DNA of 64,000 nt from contig NC_135195.1 in NCBI RefSeq assembly GCF_050948175.1, forward strand, positions 4,368,001 to 4,432,000. The letters run 5' to 3'. The stretch is from Xylocopa sonorina. Its lineage: Eukaryota; Arthropoda; Insecta; Hymenoptera; Apidae. Below, in pieces: positions 46,480-59,311 of this stretch. The notes under the pieces were generated by a model. The model was not told the DNA's origin. It saw only the letters and a program-made list of their open reading frames with translations, and made no database searches. The translations under genes and the position numbers were made by a program. Positions within the stretch are counted from its first letter, which is position 1; each line of letters starts with the position of its first letter.

Positions 46480-49400
46480 CTGTTACGATGAAACGTATAT
46501 GTATGAAAATTGTGGTTGTATCGTGTCTACAATTTTTCTAAGTGTTATCTCGCCTTTTGAATTATTATTAGTTTACTGTCAAGTTGAAGGTGTTGAACTA
46601 TAATCTTTACTAGAAACAACTGTAAGATACACACCATCAGAATCTGTGCTCCAAAGGCTAATTAGAACCTCCATACGTTGAAACTACAAGACTAATTTAG
46701 TTGTACCCCGAGGGAACATTTCCACGAGTCCAGAAGACGAGATGTTACGTAAAAAATGAATGGAATAGCGGAAGTAAATGTGAAATCTAACTTTTTCTTC
46801 TGCGTTCTTTTTTCTCTTACATATAGAGTATTGCAAAAGTATTCTGCTAATCTTATCTACGTTCTTTCACCAGTGCTATGGATCGACCACGGAAGTATTA
46901 AGGATGATATCAAAAGAAGAAATGGTGGAGGCGAATGTTTACCTCTAACTCGATCTGAAGCTGTTCGATGCGGAGCAGTTTCGCTTCCCAGTCCGCGACT
47001 TCCACACCAGGTTGATCCAACGAGGCTGTGTAAAGAAAAACGAGGAATAATATAAATCCGTGAGAGGCTTCACAAGTAAATTGTCCAGGAAAAGCAACAC
47101 GAATCTTTACATTACATTATGAATTCACATTTTACTTCGATTAGGTGCTCTTTGATGACTTAAAAAGAAAGAAGAACGAAAAAACATCCATATATGGATT
47201 AAAAAAAAAAAAAAAACGTTTCGATGCATTAATAAAACGGTATAAAAGCTGTGACAAAATTATACATTCCAAGTTCCTATTATATGGTATACGATGGTCG
47301 TCGGTTTTTAATGAGTACTTAAAAGGAATGGAGGAGGTACAATGTTTTACATTGTGTTGTGTTGCACAATATTTAACAGGCTTTCCTTGTGCGTATAGAA
47401 AATGAATAGTCAAAGGTCAAGCACTCATGCAACACTGATTTGTACAAAAAGAACAAGTCAATGTTCGGTTTCATTCAAAGTTTCGTGTTGTATTACCTTC
47501 AAGTAATTATTATCTCGACTTTGCTATTCTGAAAATAAACAATACACGGCTATACGAGGCAATGCTTTGCACAGGAATACACAGCCAATATAAATATCAG
47601 AACGTGTCTCTGTAATGTATGTAATATGCAAGTATATAATATATGTATATATATATATAAATTACTATCGTTAATATTTAATATTATGCAAATGTTCTCG
47701 AAATGAATTCAAACCTAATCAGCTGTGTTCTTAGACTAGACGCGCACTAAGGACAGTTTATGGCGCAACAATTCCATGGTTGTTGCACGTGTAATGCAAT
47801 GAAACAGCTTTACCGCTGAAAGTATACACGGTTTAGCAATAAAACTGTTCATTTTTGCCATTCAAGAAAATTGCATGACTTGTGCTCTTGCGATTGAAAA
47901 AAAGGAAAGAAACCTTTCGAATGTATTCAATGTTAATTAATTTTGTAGAACTTGCAACAGTTACAAAAAGAAACAGGTCAGGTTTTACCTTGCGCGCGAG
48001 GCCTTGAGAACAAAAAAGATTTACACTGCAATCGCGTTATCCAAAGCGCGCACTTTCATATAAACCGATGGATTTTTTCTAAACGACAAAACGATGCAGC
48101 ACAAATTGTTGCTAGCGAGCGTCTAGCTGTAACGTATCATAGTGTAAAAATATTCAAATGGCAATGTAATTTAAAACTCTGAATTTATATACACATTGGA
48201 AATGTAAAGAATTCCGCTAAAAAAAAAAATGATAAAAGTAGTTACAGAATATAAAAGAAATGCCATACAATTATGAATGAAAAATATTGAAAAATGCATT
48301 TTCAGATATTTGTAATCTCATGATTATATATGTGAAACATACGAGGTTGTACGTAAATTAAAATTATACCTTTTAATTTATCTATCATGACTTCGATATC
48401 CTTCTCGGACGTAGCGACAATGGGCGTAGCATGGAATGTGTCCTTTGAATCGGCGCTTTGATTTTCCGCGGCTGTGCCATTTAATAAATCATCATTCAAC
48501 GCGTCGATGTCCAATCTTGAATCGTTAAGGTCCCTCGGAGAGTCCATCTCGATTTCTGATACACCTTTCGGCGTATCCCTGCCTTCGCTCGACTCAGACA
48601 ACACATCCTGTTCCTGTTTCCCTTTTTCTTCCGCCTCGATTGGGCTAATTACCGTTTGTATCGATTGATTCTCCACCTCGGGTGTTACCGTTTTAGATTT
48701 TTGGTATTCAAAGTTATCAGCCGGTGATTGTTCATCCTCCTTCGAAGTATCTTCCACCACTTTGTTATCGAGATTTATAGGTACAACGCTATCTTTATCA
48801 GAAATCTCTGCCCGCGGCTTTTCACTATCTTCAGAGCTATGCTTGTTGCTTTGGAATCTGTCCGTCTCAGTTTCCGTGCTCGAGTAAGATCTCTGTGTAA
48901 TCCCATCGAGTATCTTCAACACCTCTTCCGACTTTTGCACCGCTTCGTATCTTTCCGGTATCGAAGATGATTTCTGTACGGCTGCCGATCTCTGACGTTC
49001 GCTTTTATCGAAGATTTCAGAAACTTCGAGGCTCTCCTCCGAGATATCCTCGTACTCCGGATCCTTCAAAACGTCGAACGTTTTGTTTATCGTATGCAGC
49101 GATACATCGTTCACGGCAACTTCGACATCCTTCGCTGTTTTAACATCATTCACACTAACGGAAGTAGCTAGATCTGTTTCATTACGGATCCCAATTTCTT
49201 GGATCTCAACAGCTTGAGTGTCCGTCTTATCGTGCGATAACGACTCCGCTTCGGTGGCAGAATCTATAGAGCATTTAGTTTCTTTTTCTATTACGTCTAA
49301 TCCACTTTCGGCTACCTCGATCAAATTATCAAGCTGTTCACCGTCCGAACTATCTTGCTCCACTATGGGTTTCAATGGTTCTTCTTCCTGCGTCACTTTT

Positions 49401-52400
49401 TCCTCCGTTTCCACCTTATCTTCACATTTATTCGCTTCTACGGTTTCTTCTTCTGCTAATTCTATTTTGGCGTCGATATCAAGCTCCGACAAACTCTCGC
49501 TTTCCACGCTTCCGGGTTCTAACTCGGTTATAACAATCCCCCCGGACTTAGTTTCGCTGCGATACGTATCCTCGTCTTTAAGTTCTAAATGTACATCTAT
49601 AACATACTCGGTATGAACTTCATCGGCTGTTACATCTTTCTTAATATTCGTATCGGCATCGATATTCAGAGAAGCAGTCTCGTTACTAATTTCGTCCAGC
49701 TTCACCTCGATTTCCTCCAACGATTTGTCTTGTAAGATAGAAGTATTCGTAATTGACTTTCTCTCTTCATCCACCGCGACTTTTGCCTCGTTTTTGTTCC
49801 CTATAATGTCCGAATGAAGTACGATTTTGTCTCTTATCGAGTTGTCTTCGATACTTTTCTCAACTCTGTCCAATATCTTAATCACAGAATCGTGAATGGC
49901 TTTTTGGAAATCATCAGTTTCTATGCTGCGCACGGTGTCCTCCTGATCTTGCACTTTGGCGTTTTCTTTAGTAAACGTATGCAATATGTCTTCAGCTTTA
50001 TCTGCGAGGCCAGCTTTCTCGATATGGTACACCATTTCGTCGGGTTTAGTAACATGCAAATCGATTTTCGTGGATTCACTTTTCGGGATAAATAGAGACG
50101 GCTCTTCTAGATCTTCTGCATCACTGATTATATTACTTTCAAAGATCTGGTCTTTATAGTCAATTGAATGAGATATATCTTTTGAGCGTAAAAATATGCT
50201 CGAGTCATCGTTGTCGGATCTTGAATTTTGGCTTTGCGATTTTTCCCACGCAGAATGAGCAACATCTTGTTGAACATCAAACGAGTCAGATACCGTCCAA
50301 TCATCTTTGTCTAAAGTCTTGTTAGTAAAAATATCACGCGATTGATTACCATCTTTGCTAATCTCGTTTCTATTAACGCTTACAGCATGGACCAGAATAT
50401 CCTTGGGTCCATCGATAGATTTTCGGGAATCTTCCTTAAACTCTATATTTTCTACTTGTACGAATTGAATTTCATTTTTCCCGGTATCGGTAAATTTTCT
50501 AGACTCGTTCGTTGATAATTCGAACTCCTCTGCTTTCGAATCTGTGGAGTCATTAGTTATGCTTTGGTATCTATCGTCTTTCGTGTATTTTAATTCCAGA
50601 AGACTGTCAATTGTTTTAATCGATGACTGCGGAGATGTCTGCTTCCTCAACAATTCATTTACGTATTCTGCAACCGATGCCTGCTGAATCGAAGCATTCC
50701 GTGAAAGCTGTTTAGAAATTACGTCGCTCTCATTCTCTGTATGAGAACGCGTTGTAAGTACGTCATTTATTATCGAACTGTGATTTATGTCCGTATATTG
50801 ATTTAACGAGTTATTCTTTTGAAGCGAGTTAGATCGTTCTGAATGAAACGAACTTTTAATTGAATCTAACGAACGGTGATTTTCTAATGTATGCGAGACA
50901 ACTGAATTTTCTTCGACACTCGCGACGACGTTTTTCTCGGGATATACTATTTCAGACTCTACAGAGCCTAAAGTACTTACGCTCTCTTTAGTCTGCGCGA
51001 TTTTCGAAGAAATTTCAGACACAGATTTAATATTAGTTTCCACGGAGATATCATCTGAAGATTTTTCAGTTTTTTCATAGAGATTTAAATTATTATCTTC
51101 GATCCGGCTCAAGTCGTTTTCGTTATGTTTAATGTGTTCTGATATTATAGATTTTTCGATTTCATTTAATATTTCTTTACTTCTTGCTTTGTAGTCGATT
51201 TCTTGGCTATTTGACCTAGATAAAGACATTTTGTGTGGCATTATGGTAGACATTACATCATCAACTTTTTCCACTATACTTTTACTATCGTTCGAGTTAG
51301 CGACCGATTTTAATTTAGTATCATTCGTCAAATATTGTGAAATTTCGAAATTAGTGTCCTTTTTATCTAACTCCGCATCCTTGCTCTTCTTCTCTTTCAC
51401 AGCCTCCACATCGAAAATTTCATTATTTTTATCAGATACCGAGTGAATGTCCGATATGTCCTTCGACGTACTTTTTTCTTCGTTCTGCAACTCGTACTTC
51501 GCCCTATCATTCGGCTGCTTGTTGAAACGCGACATCATCTCCGAGAGTATTTTCAGTTCATTTTCCAAAGAGCTTATATCCTCGATTAAGTTCTGATTAT
51601 TTAAACGTAGAAAGTCTAATTTCTTAGAGAAATCAGGACTTTCGTTAGCAGATTCGGTTCTAATTTCCGCGTTAGAACTTTGAACGTTGCTAGATTTTCT
51701 GGATGAGACATGCGATTGATCCGAATCGTGCATTTTATTAACTGCAGACTGCGATGAAACGGTTTTAATACGGGATTGTTCGGAGAACGTATCGAAGTCG
51801 GATTTGTATTCCCTTAAATCAGATTGAATCGTGTCATGTTTGGAGAGTTTTGCTTCCGATTTTGCGAGTACATCTGCTTCAGATATCGGCGCGCTGATCT
51901 CAGTTCTAACATCCTCGGAGATACTATTTTTCCTCGTATCGGATGCATTTTCATTGCATTGTGTTTCGTTTCTATACTGCCTGGTCCCATAAGGAACGTT
52001 CTTCTCTGACCGTACATCGTCCGAAACGGACGACATCGAAACAGAGCCAAGTTTATCGATCTCGATTTGTTCCGATATACTCTCGTCGAAAACAGATTGA
52101 GCGCTGCGATTAATAGTGCTCATTTTCGCGGAGCTCAAGTGTTCTAACGTTCTTATGCTCCTCGAAGACTTGATCAGCCTCTCCGAATGTTTTCTATCGT
52201 ATTCAGCGTCGACGGTTTCGCTTCGCGATAAATGAACATTTTTCATGGGGCCCCTCAACGGTAATCCTCTTGCGGATAATAAATCGGATTCCGATCTGGA
52301 CCTCAATAAATCACTATTTTTAAATATATCTTGTATTTTTTTCAGAGGAATCTCAGGTACTTTGAAGTCTGCCAACGATCGCGACTCTATCGCTAATTTA

Positions 52401-55400
52401 TCACTATCTTTAGAACTTTTCTTCGACTCCAATTTCTTACGCATTTCGTAAATGGTTGTGTCGTATTTCTGTTCCAATATAAACAATTATTTAGCATACA
52501 TAATTCGCATAACATTTTACAAATGTTAATTAAAACAGAAAATTAAAAAAATTATGCCAATTGTTGTACCTTAATTTGATTCAACAGATTAGCTTCTAAA
52601 GCTCGAAGTTTCTGCTTCGTTTGTTTCCTGACTTCCCTCTTCAAACGAGACATCTCTATTCTTCTTTCGGCCAATTTTTCTGTGAGCAACTCTATCCTTC
52701 CTTCGATGTCACTCGTATCGGACGAAACAGTAGTATCTATAAAATGATACATACTCCTCTCTGATACTTATCAGAGTTACAAGATATACGTTTATATAAA
52801 GCAAATAATTAAACGCGTATTATTATATGCATAATAGCTAATAACTCGTAGTGATTAATAAAATGTGCACGAATACATCCTAATAAGCTGTATCTTTTGA
52901 AAAATTTCTCACGTCTTTTAATAAATCAAATAGCTGTCGTTGAAAACTTATGAGCGATAATGTATCATAAAATGCATACCACGCAAAATACGAATGATAT
53001 TACTTATAGACTAGAGCAGACCGCGAGTGTTTACGTAAATTCATATATCCGTAAACACAGAAGCAGATACGGAATCTGGATACAGATTTGCTTCATATCT
53101 CCTAAGTAATGTAACGCACGCTTCACTTTGCGTTCATTAGGGAAAGTTAATAGTAAAGTTAGTATCTAATGCAAACAGTTACCTTGTTGAGAAAAAACGT
53201 TAGACGTTGCAGTGACAAGTTTAAGCGCGGCTTGTTCCATTCGTGCCACACGATCTTCTTCGGTTCTTAACTTCGCATGCCAAGCCATCCACTCTTCCAC
53301 ACAATTTTTCCGCGATGTAAGAGCGGCTTCACGCGCGTTCAAAATTCTAAAAAATGTCATCACATCCGATAGAACAAATATACTCTCCATGGTGATCGGA
53401 GTTAGCCGCAAATAACTTGGCGTGGGAATTGAAAACGTTTAAGAAAGTTCGTTTGGGAAAGACCATTCGATCGTTAAGAACAGTGGCAGATATCCTTTAC
53501 CGCGGTAGAGTACTGCAATAACAGAGGAATGCACATCGGCACTGCACCGAGTCTATTTTTACAATGCTTCATTTCATGGTGTGAATACACAGTTTATTAT
53601 TAGACATCTTACACGTGGCTCCGGCGATTCGCAATGTTATTAATTTAGCCCGTACGTTATATCGAAAACGGCACCAGAAAATCATGACAATACAATTTAT
53701 AAATACCGATGTTAATTTACAAGAATGGAATCTACTTACTGCTCGAGCTTCTTAGATGTTTTTAAATTGTGATGCTGCGATCTGATGACCACAGATTTCG
53801 AATAATTCCTGTCGCTCTCCCCGGAACTGTGATGAGAGACGGCGAAATTACTAATTTGCGATTTAGTAGACGCGTCGTCGAAGTTATGCTCGCTTTTTCC
53901 CCGACTACAAAACGAATTCTCGTACGCTTCAACATTTTTATCGAACATTTTCTGACACAGTACATTCTCTTTGCTATTATAATCGTCTATCCTGTTCGTT
54001 AACAATTTCAAATTCTTGTCCTTCGCGTGTTTGTCTAGAAGCGCGTTCTCATCGTTCTTGTCGAACTGAATGAACTCCTTTTCCATTTTCGTTCGTTTGT
54101 TGTGATGCTTGACGAACTCCTCCGACATCTGCGAGTTGGACTTCGATCGTAATATATTTTCCGTAAGTATACTGGAGGACGATTTGCTCTTCTGACATTT
54201 CGAGCTTCTGCGCTTGAAATTTGACTTAGATTCCGAGCTGTACTGCGTCTTTTTAGACATGTCAGTTGGAATCGATTTACTGCTACTTCTCCTCGAACTT
54301 TTCGAGTGCGTCTGCAAAATATCTTCAGAGACTTGCGACGACTTCGACGTTTTCGACACCGTGTCTTGACTGACGGAACTCACTTCTTCTGGTAAAATCT
54401 CGCTGTTCGTCGCGGTGGCCTTTAAAGCTTCTCTCGGTGATACGATGCTTTGAAAATGATTGTCGATCACCTGAGAAGGTTTCGATTTCTTCGACAGCTC
54501 CTCGACCAGAGTGTCGGACTCTGACTTGGCGTGTTCAGAAATGGATTTATCTAAACTTTGTTGTAACAACTCCGATATCTGGTCTGGCGATTTTTCTTTT
54601 TCGAATAGATATTTCCCGGAAACGGCCATGGAATGACTCGACATCAATTTCGGATCGACAGAATGCTGATGCGACTTTAATCTTATAACATCCGCCCTGG
54701 GCATTTTCTCCTCGAACTTCCTCGATTTTATTTCATACTTCGACTTGTTCCCATCGCGCTGCGTTTTGTAAGGGCACTTCTCTTGCGACGCGTTGCTCTG
54801 CGTGGCCTCGTCGGATTTGTCGAACGCTAGGAACGACGCGTTTGACTCCTCGACGAAGTTCGTGAATTTGTTACCTTTCGGTAAATCGATTTTCGAAAAA
54901 TGTAACTCGTTCTCTGACATCTGCATCCGCGGGTCCGTCTGCGATCGATCGTGTTGAGATTTGTCAGAGTCGACTAGAGAGCTCATAGAGCTATTGCTTC
55001 TTATATCGTACCCTTTCATGGGGCCAGATAATCTTCTTGGGGACTGACTGTCCGCGCTTCGTTTCAATTTCGTTAAAATATTTTTGGTAGACATTTGAGG
55101 ATTGAACATATTCCTCTGTTTCTGCAGCATAAGCTTACGTTCCTGACTTGCAATTTTGTGCAGCTCTTTTAATCTAACAACAGAACATTTATCAATATAT
55201 AAAAAACAATTTAACAAATTATTTTGTCCATACATATGAAAGACATATTGTTTTGACATTTGTAAATGTATGCAAGTCGAAGAAATTGATTGCAATACAC
55301 GCGTATTGAGTGGAGTACAATAAAAACCTTGAATCATAAGAAAAGAGTCTGGAAATTTCGTTTGCAACAATATAACGATATCGGATATAAAAAGTTACCA

Positions 55401-58400
55401 CACCTGTTCATTTCATCTTTTTCTTGTTGCAATTTCAAAAGCAAAGCTCTCTGCTTCTTTTTCACAGAGCTAACACGGCTATCTTGACCGGTATCTCGCA
55501 ATGCTCGCTTCTGTTCCTCCAGTTTCACTAGTTTCTTCGTTCGATCGTTCAACGTTTTTTCGCGAGACTTGAACAACATTTCAATTTTATCGTATCTTTG
55601 TTTTTCATCCTTTATTAATTGCGCAATCTGTAAATAATATATTTATAAAGAAGTTTTAATTCCTTACATACGATAGAGATTAAGAAACATTTCGATCCCA
55701 AACTGTTTCGATACAAAATATTTCTCAGTCTGTATTTACGCTTACCTGTAGATCTAAATATTTGTTGAAAGAGCAAGTTACATCCCGAGTAGAAATACTA
55801 ATCTCAGTCCCAGTTTCTGTTCGTATGGACGACGTAGTTTCGTGCAAGCTTATTTCTGACATCGTTCTTAATTTACTAGGCAGTGATATTTCCTCTATCT
55901 GATCTAAATCTTCGAACTGTTCCACCGAGTCTAAGGAAAGATGGGGTATTTCATTGTCACCGACAAAGCCTCGTTCGTATGGTATTCCACATATCTCCGA
56001 GCATCTACTCTGTACATTCCGCCGAGTTGGACGTATATCCGTTTGTGTCGCCATATCGTTCACTGTTTGCGTTTGTACTTCCACAGCTTTAACTGTTGGT
56101 TTGGTTGTTTTATTTACATTGTCGAACTCGTTTGCCATAGTCTGACTTGTAATATGATGCACCGTGTGAATGGGAAACACTGTGTGCATATTAATTATTT
56201 CTTCGTTACTAATTAACAATATTTCTGCATTTCCGTGTATTTAAAATAATTTATTAGTTTGTAGCACGCGAAACGTCTGTTTTCTATGACTGAAGTAAAT
56301 ACTTTTGTTTCTACATAATCTTTATCAATGATAAAATGTGTAATCTGAATTGAGGCATGTTTATTAACAAGTTATAGTGTTGTTAAACTTATCTTGATAA
56401 AAGATTAAGCTTTTAAGCTTCTAAATTTCATAAAATCAGGACACATATTTTAGAGTAATATCTTATCTTTCAAAATGTAAACAAGATATTGGTAACATGG
56501 TTCGGCGATATTTGTAATAAAATTCAAGTAAAACAGACGGATTTTATATTTTGAATAATTATAAGCGATAAGACGATTACGTTTTCAACTATAGCACATT
56601 TAGAAAGACAAAAAACATTCAAACGAATATCAATTCCTTACCTTGCTCTGTAGCAACATGTTTGTGTGATTTATTGATCTCTTTACAATGCTCCATATCA
56701 TCAATATTTCGTTCGTCTATTGTTTTGGAAAAATGTGACTTTATTTGATCATTTGACTGACTATGTTGTGATGGTAACTGTTTCTCGTGTTCGTGCTTAA
56801 CGCTGTATAAACACTTTTCAACATCCATGACCTGCCTCAGCGATTCGTTAAAAGAATCAAGAAGATGCAACTCTGCTTGAAATTGCATGTGTAAAGCAGT
56901 TGGATGTAACTGTAATTAATAAGAAATTTATATCTTTATGGTGCAAATATAAATTAAAAAAAAAAAAATTTATACGGAATCATCCCTCGATTTACATGAA
57001 ATATTTGTTGTACATACTTTTGTACTACTCCAATAAATAAAATATGAAAAGATAATTTCCTGATCGGGGATTAAAATAACAAGAAACAACACGTAAATCG
57101 AGGAACGTATACATTTTGCACGAGTATATACCTACCAACGGAACACCTTCTTGTTCAGTTTCAGTTTTAGCTGTATTGTGTTTCGAACATTTAGAATCGG
57201 CTTCCAAGTTACTATTCTGTATAAATTGCCGTTTTCGCTTAGATCGAGGCATAAGATTCATATCTGGTGTAATTAGATCACAAAAGTCTTCCTGTTGCGA
57301 ACGATTGTCGTCTCTAAATGAAATCCTCCTTGGATCTAACAATGCATTTGATAATACACTGTCGTTTAAATTAGACTCATTGCTATTACTGGTTTGTTTG
57401 ACGGTAGTAGCTATGCTCTGTGAAAACGAATCTTCTTCTTTTTGAATATTCGTGCTGATACACTGCGTTAACAAGTCGTCCGTATATTTCGAATCTTCAC
57501 TGGTTTTGCTCGATTTAATTACGTTGATACCTGGTCCAATTTTTTCGGAATCCTTGCTTTTCACGGTACTTGGACTTTGTGTTCTTACGCTTACGTTCGA
57601 GTCGGTTATACTTTCCACGCCTTCAGATTCCTTGGAATTAATTATGTACATTTTGCCGTCCATTTTACTTGTTGAAGGTTTTACTTTTTCGAACCTCTTA
57701 CTTTGCTCTTTAAAAAGTACATTTCCCGTTTTCCCCTGCGAGTGACACGTTATTTTATGCTGTTTAATTTGCCTATTCTCCGATGAAAATATATACTTTT
57801 GGTCGTCCACTTGTTTTAACATATGTAGATCATCCTTATATCTATAGTCAAAGTTTTCGAACGTATTTCTAGGATCTCTAATTGTAATTTTATCTGATAA
57901 TTTCGAGGATCGCTCAGAAAGCGATTCATTGCTATAAGATCTATTCTTTGACTCTAAAGACGTGTCCCTTGATTTTAATGATCTAGTATTAACAGATCTA
58001 TGCTTCTTATCGTTAACCTTTTTTGTAGTCGATGTCGCAAAATTTTTTGTTTTATGTTTGGTCAGAGTGAAATCACTTTCCCTTGGCATATGGAATGGTA
58101 ATCTGTCATTTTTCAATTTAGTGACCAATGTATTATCGTTTATATTGTTCGACAAGTCTTTTCTAGAAGCGTGTCTCGGGCTTCTGGATCGTTTTAAAAA
58201 ATCTTGCGTCATCTCATCTTGTTTGGAGAACGAGTCGTCTTTTCTGATTCTTTTGGATCTGTTTTCTTTTTCTCTAGAATTTTCTCTAACGTATTCCTTC
58301 TTTTTCGATAAATTCGAGGATATAGAAATATTTGGCACCTTCAGCGGCTCTATCTCGCTGTTGATAGTCGACGAAACATCCGAAGTTGAGAAATCTAATC

Positions 58401-59311
58401 TTCTCTGAACGCGTTCAAAGCTTTTCGTCGGTTTGTCCGTTCTTTCGTGAATAAGCTCCTTTGAAGGTGCTTCAAATTTTGGCGATATCAACTCTTTCGA
58501 CGCGCAATTTTCTCTGTTAGAAAAATCCAATTTTTTTGCAGACATTTTCAGATCGGGAACTTTTAACGGTCTAATAAATTCCATCTTATCGGCCGATTGT
58601 AAATTCTGTCCGTTGTCAAATTTTAATACTGTTACAGGCTGGGATGCACTTTCATTGTTGATTTCGTGTGCCTTTCTACACACCTCGGAACCCTTATCTA
58701 AAGCTAGCTTTCGTTTTACCGCGCTTATGAATGTGAAAGGATATGGCTGAATTGGATTATACGATAATAAGTTCTCTAGTTCTTTTAAGTCAAGTTCCAC
58801 TGGAAAATTAGATGATCTATTTTTAGATGATTGCTTGGTGATGTAATCTTGATGTTGTTGGTATTCAATTTCTTGCTTAGCTTGAGTTGCCTAAAATTAG
58901 TTTTGACAATAAGACTATGATAATAGTAAATAGAATGCCACTTAAGTATATTGTGATATTTCGCTCAATTCTGAAACCATACGTCAATAAGATTGTACAA
59001 AAAGACCTAGGTTTTAATAGATACGTCCCTTCAAAAAATAAGAAATATTATCCAATACATTCAAATGGCATTCTATTAGCGACTACATTTTGTAACAAGA
59101 TAGGAAACAATTACTTATAAATTATATTTAGCATGTTTCAAACATCCATCTTGTGTAACTATTACAATACATTGTAATGTGCGATACAAAATGAGAACAA
59201 CAAACTTACTGCTGCAGACGTTTCAGCGCGTTGAACAATAATATCAGGATCAGAAAAAAAGACATATTTCCTTTCTGCATTAATGTCTTCCTTTTTAGAG
59301 CTGCTTTTCAT
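45754..59311 (-). CDS. CEP350: CEP350-like centrosomal protein, 11 exons, 3166 aa
   Basis: Large coiled-coil protein, most likely the insect homologue of centrosome-associated protein 350, which in vertebrates anchors microtubules and FOP at centrosomes and basal bodies. Exons, 5' to 3': 59311-59210, 58890-57136, 56909-56642, 56224-55746, 55627-55404, 55173-53740, 53346-53183, 52736-52570, 52468-48370, 47025-46943, 46479-45754. All ten junctions keep frame, total 9501 nt. This is close to human CEP350 (about 3.1 thousand residues). Supporting segments are the LHMQFQAELHLLDSFNESLR helix (about 625-645), the KSREKTLNDRTKKLVKLEEQ coiled coil (about 885-905), ILNAREAALTSRKNCVEEW (about 1422-1440), AERRIEMSRLKREVRKQTKQ (about 1500) and the C-terminal FREIPNKPPPPYTPP. 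I recognise no CAP-Gly domain, which vertebrate CEP350 has. Most of the rest is Ser/Glu/Lys-rich and probably disordered. The family call rests on remembered similarity, not a search. Confidence 0.72.
46943..47025 (-). CDS. CEP350: CEP350-like exon 10 (83 nt)
   Basis: Small exon encoding SLDQPGVEVADWEAKLLRIE then QLQIELE, an amphipathic helix. Acceptor TTTACACAG and donor GTAAAC. Phase 1 in and phase 0 out connect the 4.1-kb exon to the last exon. Confidence 0.82.
47026..48369 (-). other. CEP350-like intron, 1.3 kb
   Basis: AT-rich intron with a poly(A) run (about 47201-47215) and a (TA)n tract (about 47638-47660). I looked here for a CAP-Gly exon on the - strand and saw none. Confidence 0.7.
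48370..52468 (-). CDS. CEP350: CEP350-like exon 9, a single 4.1-kb exon
   Basis: Encodes about 1366 residues (about 1532-2897). It begins KYDTTIYEMRKKLESKKSSK and then DFKVPEIPLKKIQDIF and RSRSESDLLSARGLPLRGPM. There is one coiled-coil-like stretch (NQNLIEDISSLENELKILSE). The remainder is Ser/Asp/Glu-rich low-complexity sequence with very acidic parts (ELDIDAKIELAEEETVEANK). Acceptor TATTGGAACAG, donor GTATAA. The long antisense frames across it are shadows. Confidence 0.9.
52570..52736 (-). CDS. CEP350: CEP350-like exon 8 (coiled coil)
   Basis: Encodes DTTVSSDTSDIEGRIELLTE and then KLAERRIEMSRLKREVRKQ and KLRALEANLLNQIK, a highly charged helix. Acceptor CATTTTATAG, donor GTACAA. Confidence 0.88.
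53183..53346 (-). CDS. CEP350: CEP350-like exon 7 (coiled coil)
   Basis: Encodes ILNAREAALTSRKNCVEEWM, AWHAKLRTEEDRVARMEQA and SNVFSQQ. Acceptor ACATTTTTTAG, donor GTAACT. The charged helix with paired Trp resembles the central CEP350 coiled coil as I remember it. Confidence 0.88.
53740..55173 (-). CDS. CEP350: CEP350-like exon 6 (Ser/Lys-rich)
   Basis: Encodes LKELHKIASQERKLMLQKQR, then RRLSGPMKGYDIRSNSSMSS and a long Ser/Lys-rich region ending HHNLKTSKKLEQ. Acceptor CTGTTGTTAG, donor GTAAGT. Confidence 0.88.
55404..55627 (-). CDS. CEP350: CEP350-like exon 5 (coiled coil)
   Basis: Encodes IAQLIKDEKQRYDKIEMLFK, SREKTLNDRTKKLVKLEEQK and KKKQRALLLKLQQEKDEMNR. A predicted continuous coiled coil. 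Acceptor TATTTACAG, donor GTGTGG. Confidence 0.88.
55746..56224 (-). CDS. CEP350: CEP350-like exon 4
   Basis: Encodes EVQTQTVNDMATQTDIRP, with two QT repeats of the dynein-light-chain-binding type (x[TS]QT), then EEISLPSKLRTMSEISLHET. Acceptor ACGGAAATGCAG, donor GTAAGC. The LC8-binding idea is inference from the QTQT and TQTD motifs. Confidence 0.85.
56642..56909 (-). CDS. CEP350: CEP350-like exon 3
   Basis: Encodes LHPTALHMQFQAELHLLDSF and NESLRQVMDVEKCLYSVKHE, the segment that most resembles vertebrate CEP350 as I remember it. Acceptor TTAATTACAG, donor GTAAGG. Confidence 0.88.
57136..58890 (-). CDS. CEP350: CEP350-like exon 2
   Basis: 1755 nt, 585 codons, entered and left in phase 0. 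Encodes ELDLKELENLLSYNPIQPYP near the start and repeated motifs LKVPDLKMS and LKVPNISIS, each associated with a KKLDFS or RRLDFS motif. The rest is Ser/Lys-rich. The donor is GTAGGT at 57135; a GTATAT four bases downstream would break the join. Confidence 0.88.
59210..59311 (-). CDS. CEP350: CEP350-like first coding exon
   Basis: ATG at 59311-59309 gives MKSSSKKEDINAERKYVFFS and DPDIIVQRAETSAA, donor GTAAGT. An ATG seven bases upstream is followed within three codons by a stop, so this one is used. It joins in phase 0 to the next exon. Confidence 0.8.

Noticed and set aside
49218..49616. Ser-rich + strand frame opposite the 4.1-kb exon (one of several such)
   Set aside because: Antisense shadow of the Glu/Asp/Ser-rich - strand coding exon.
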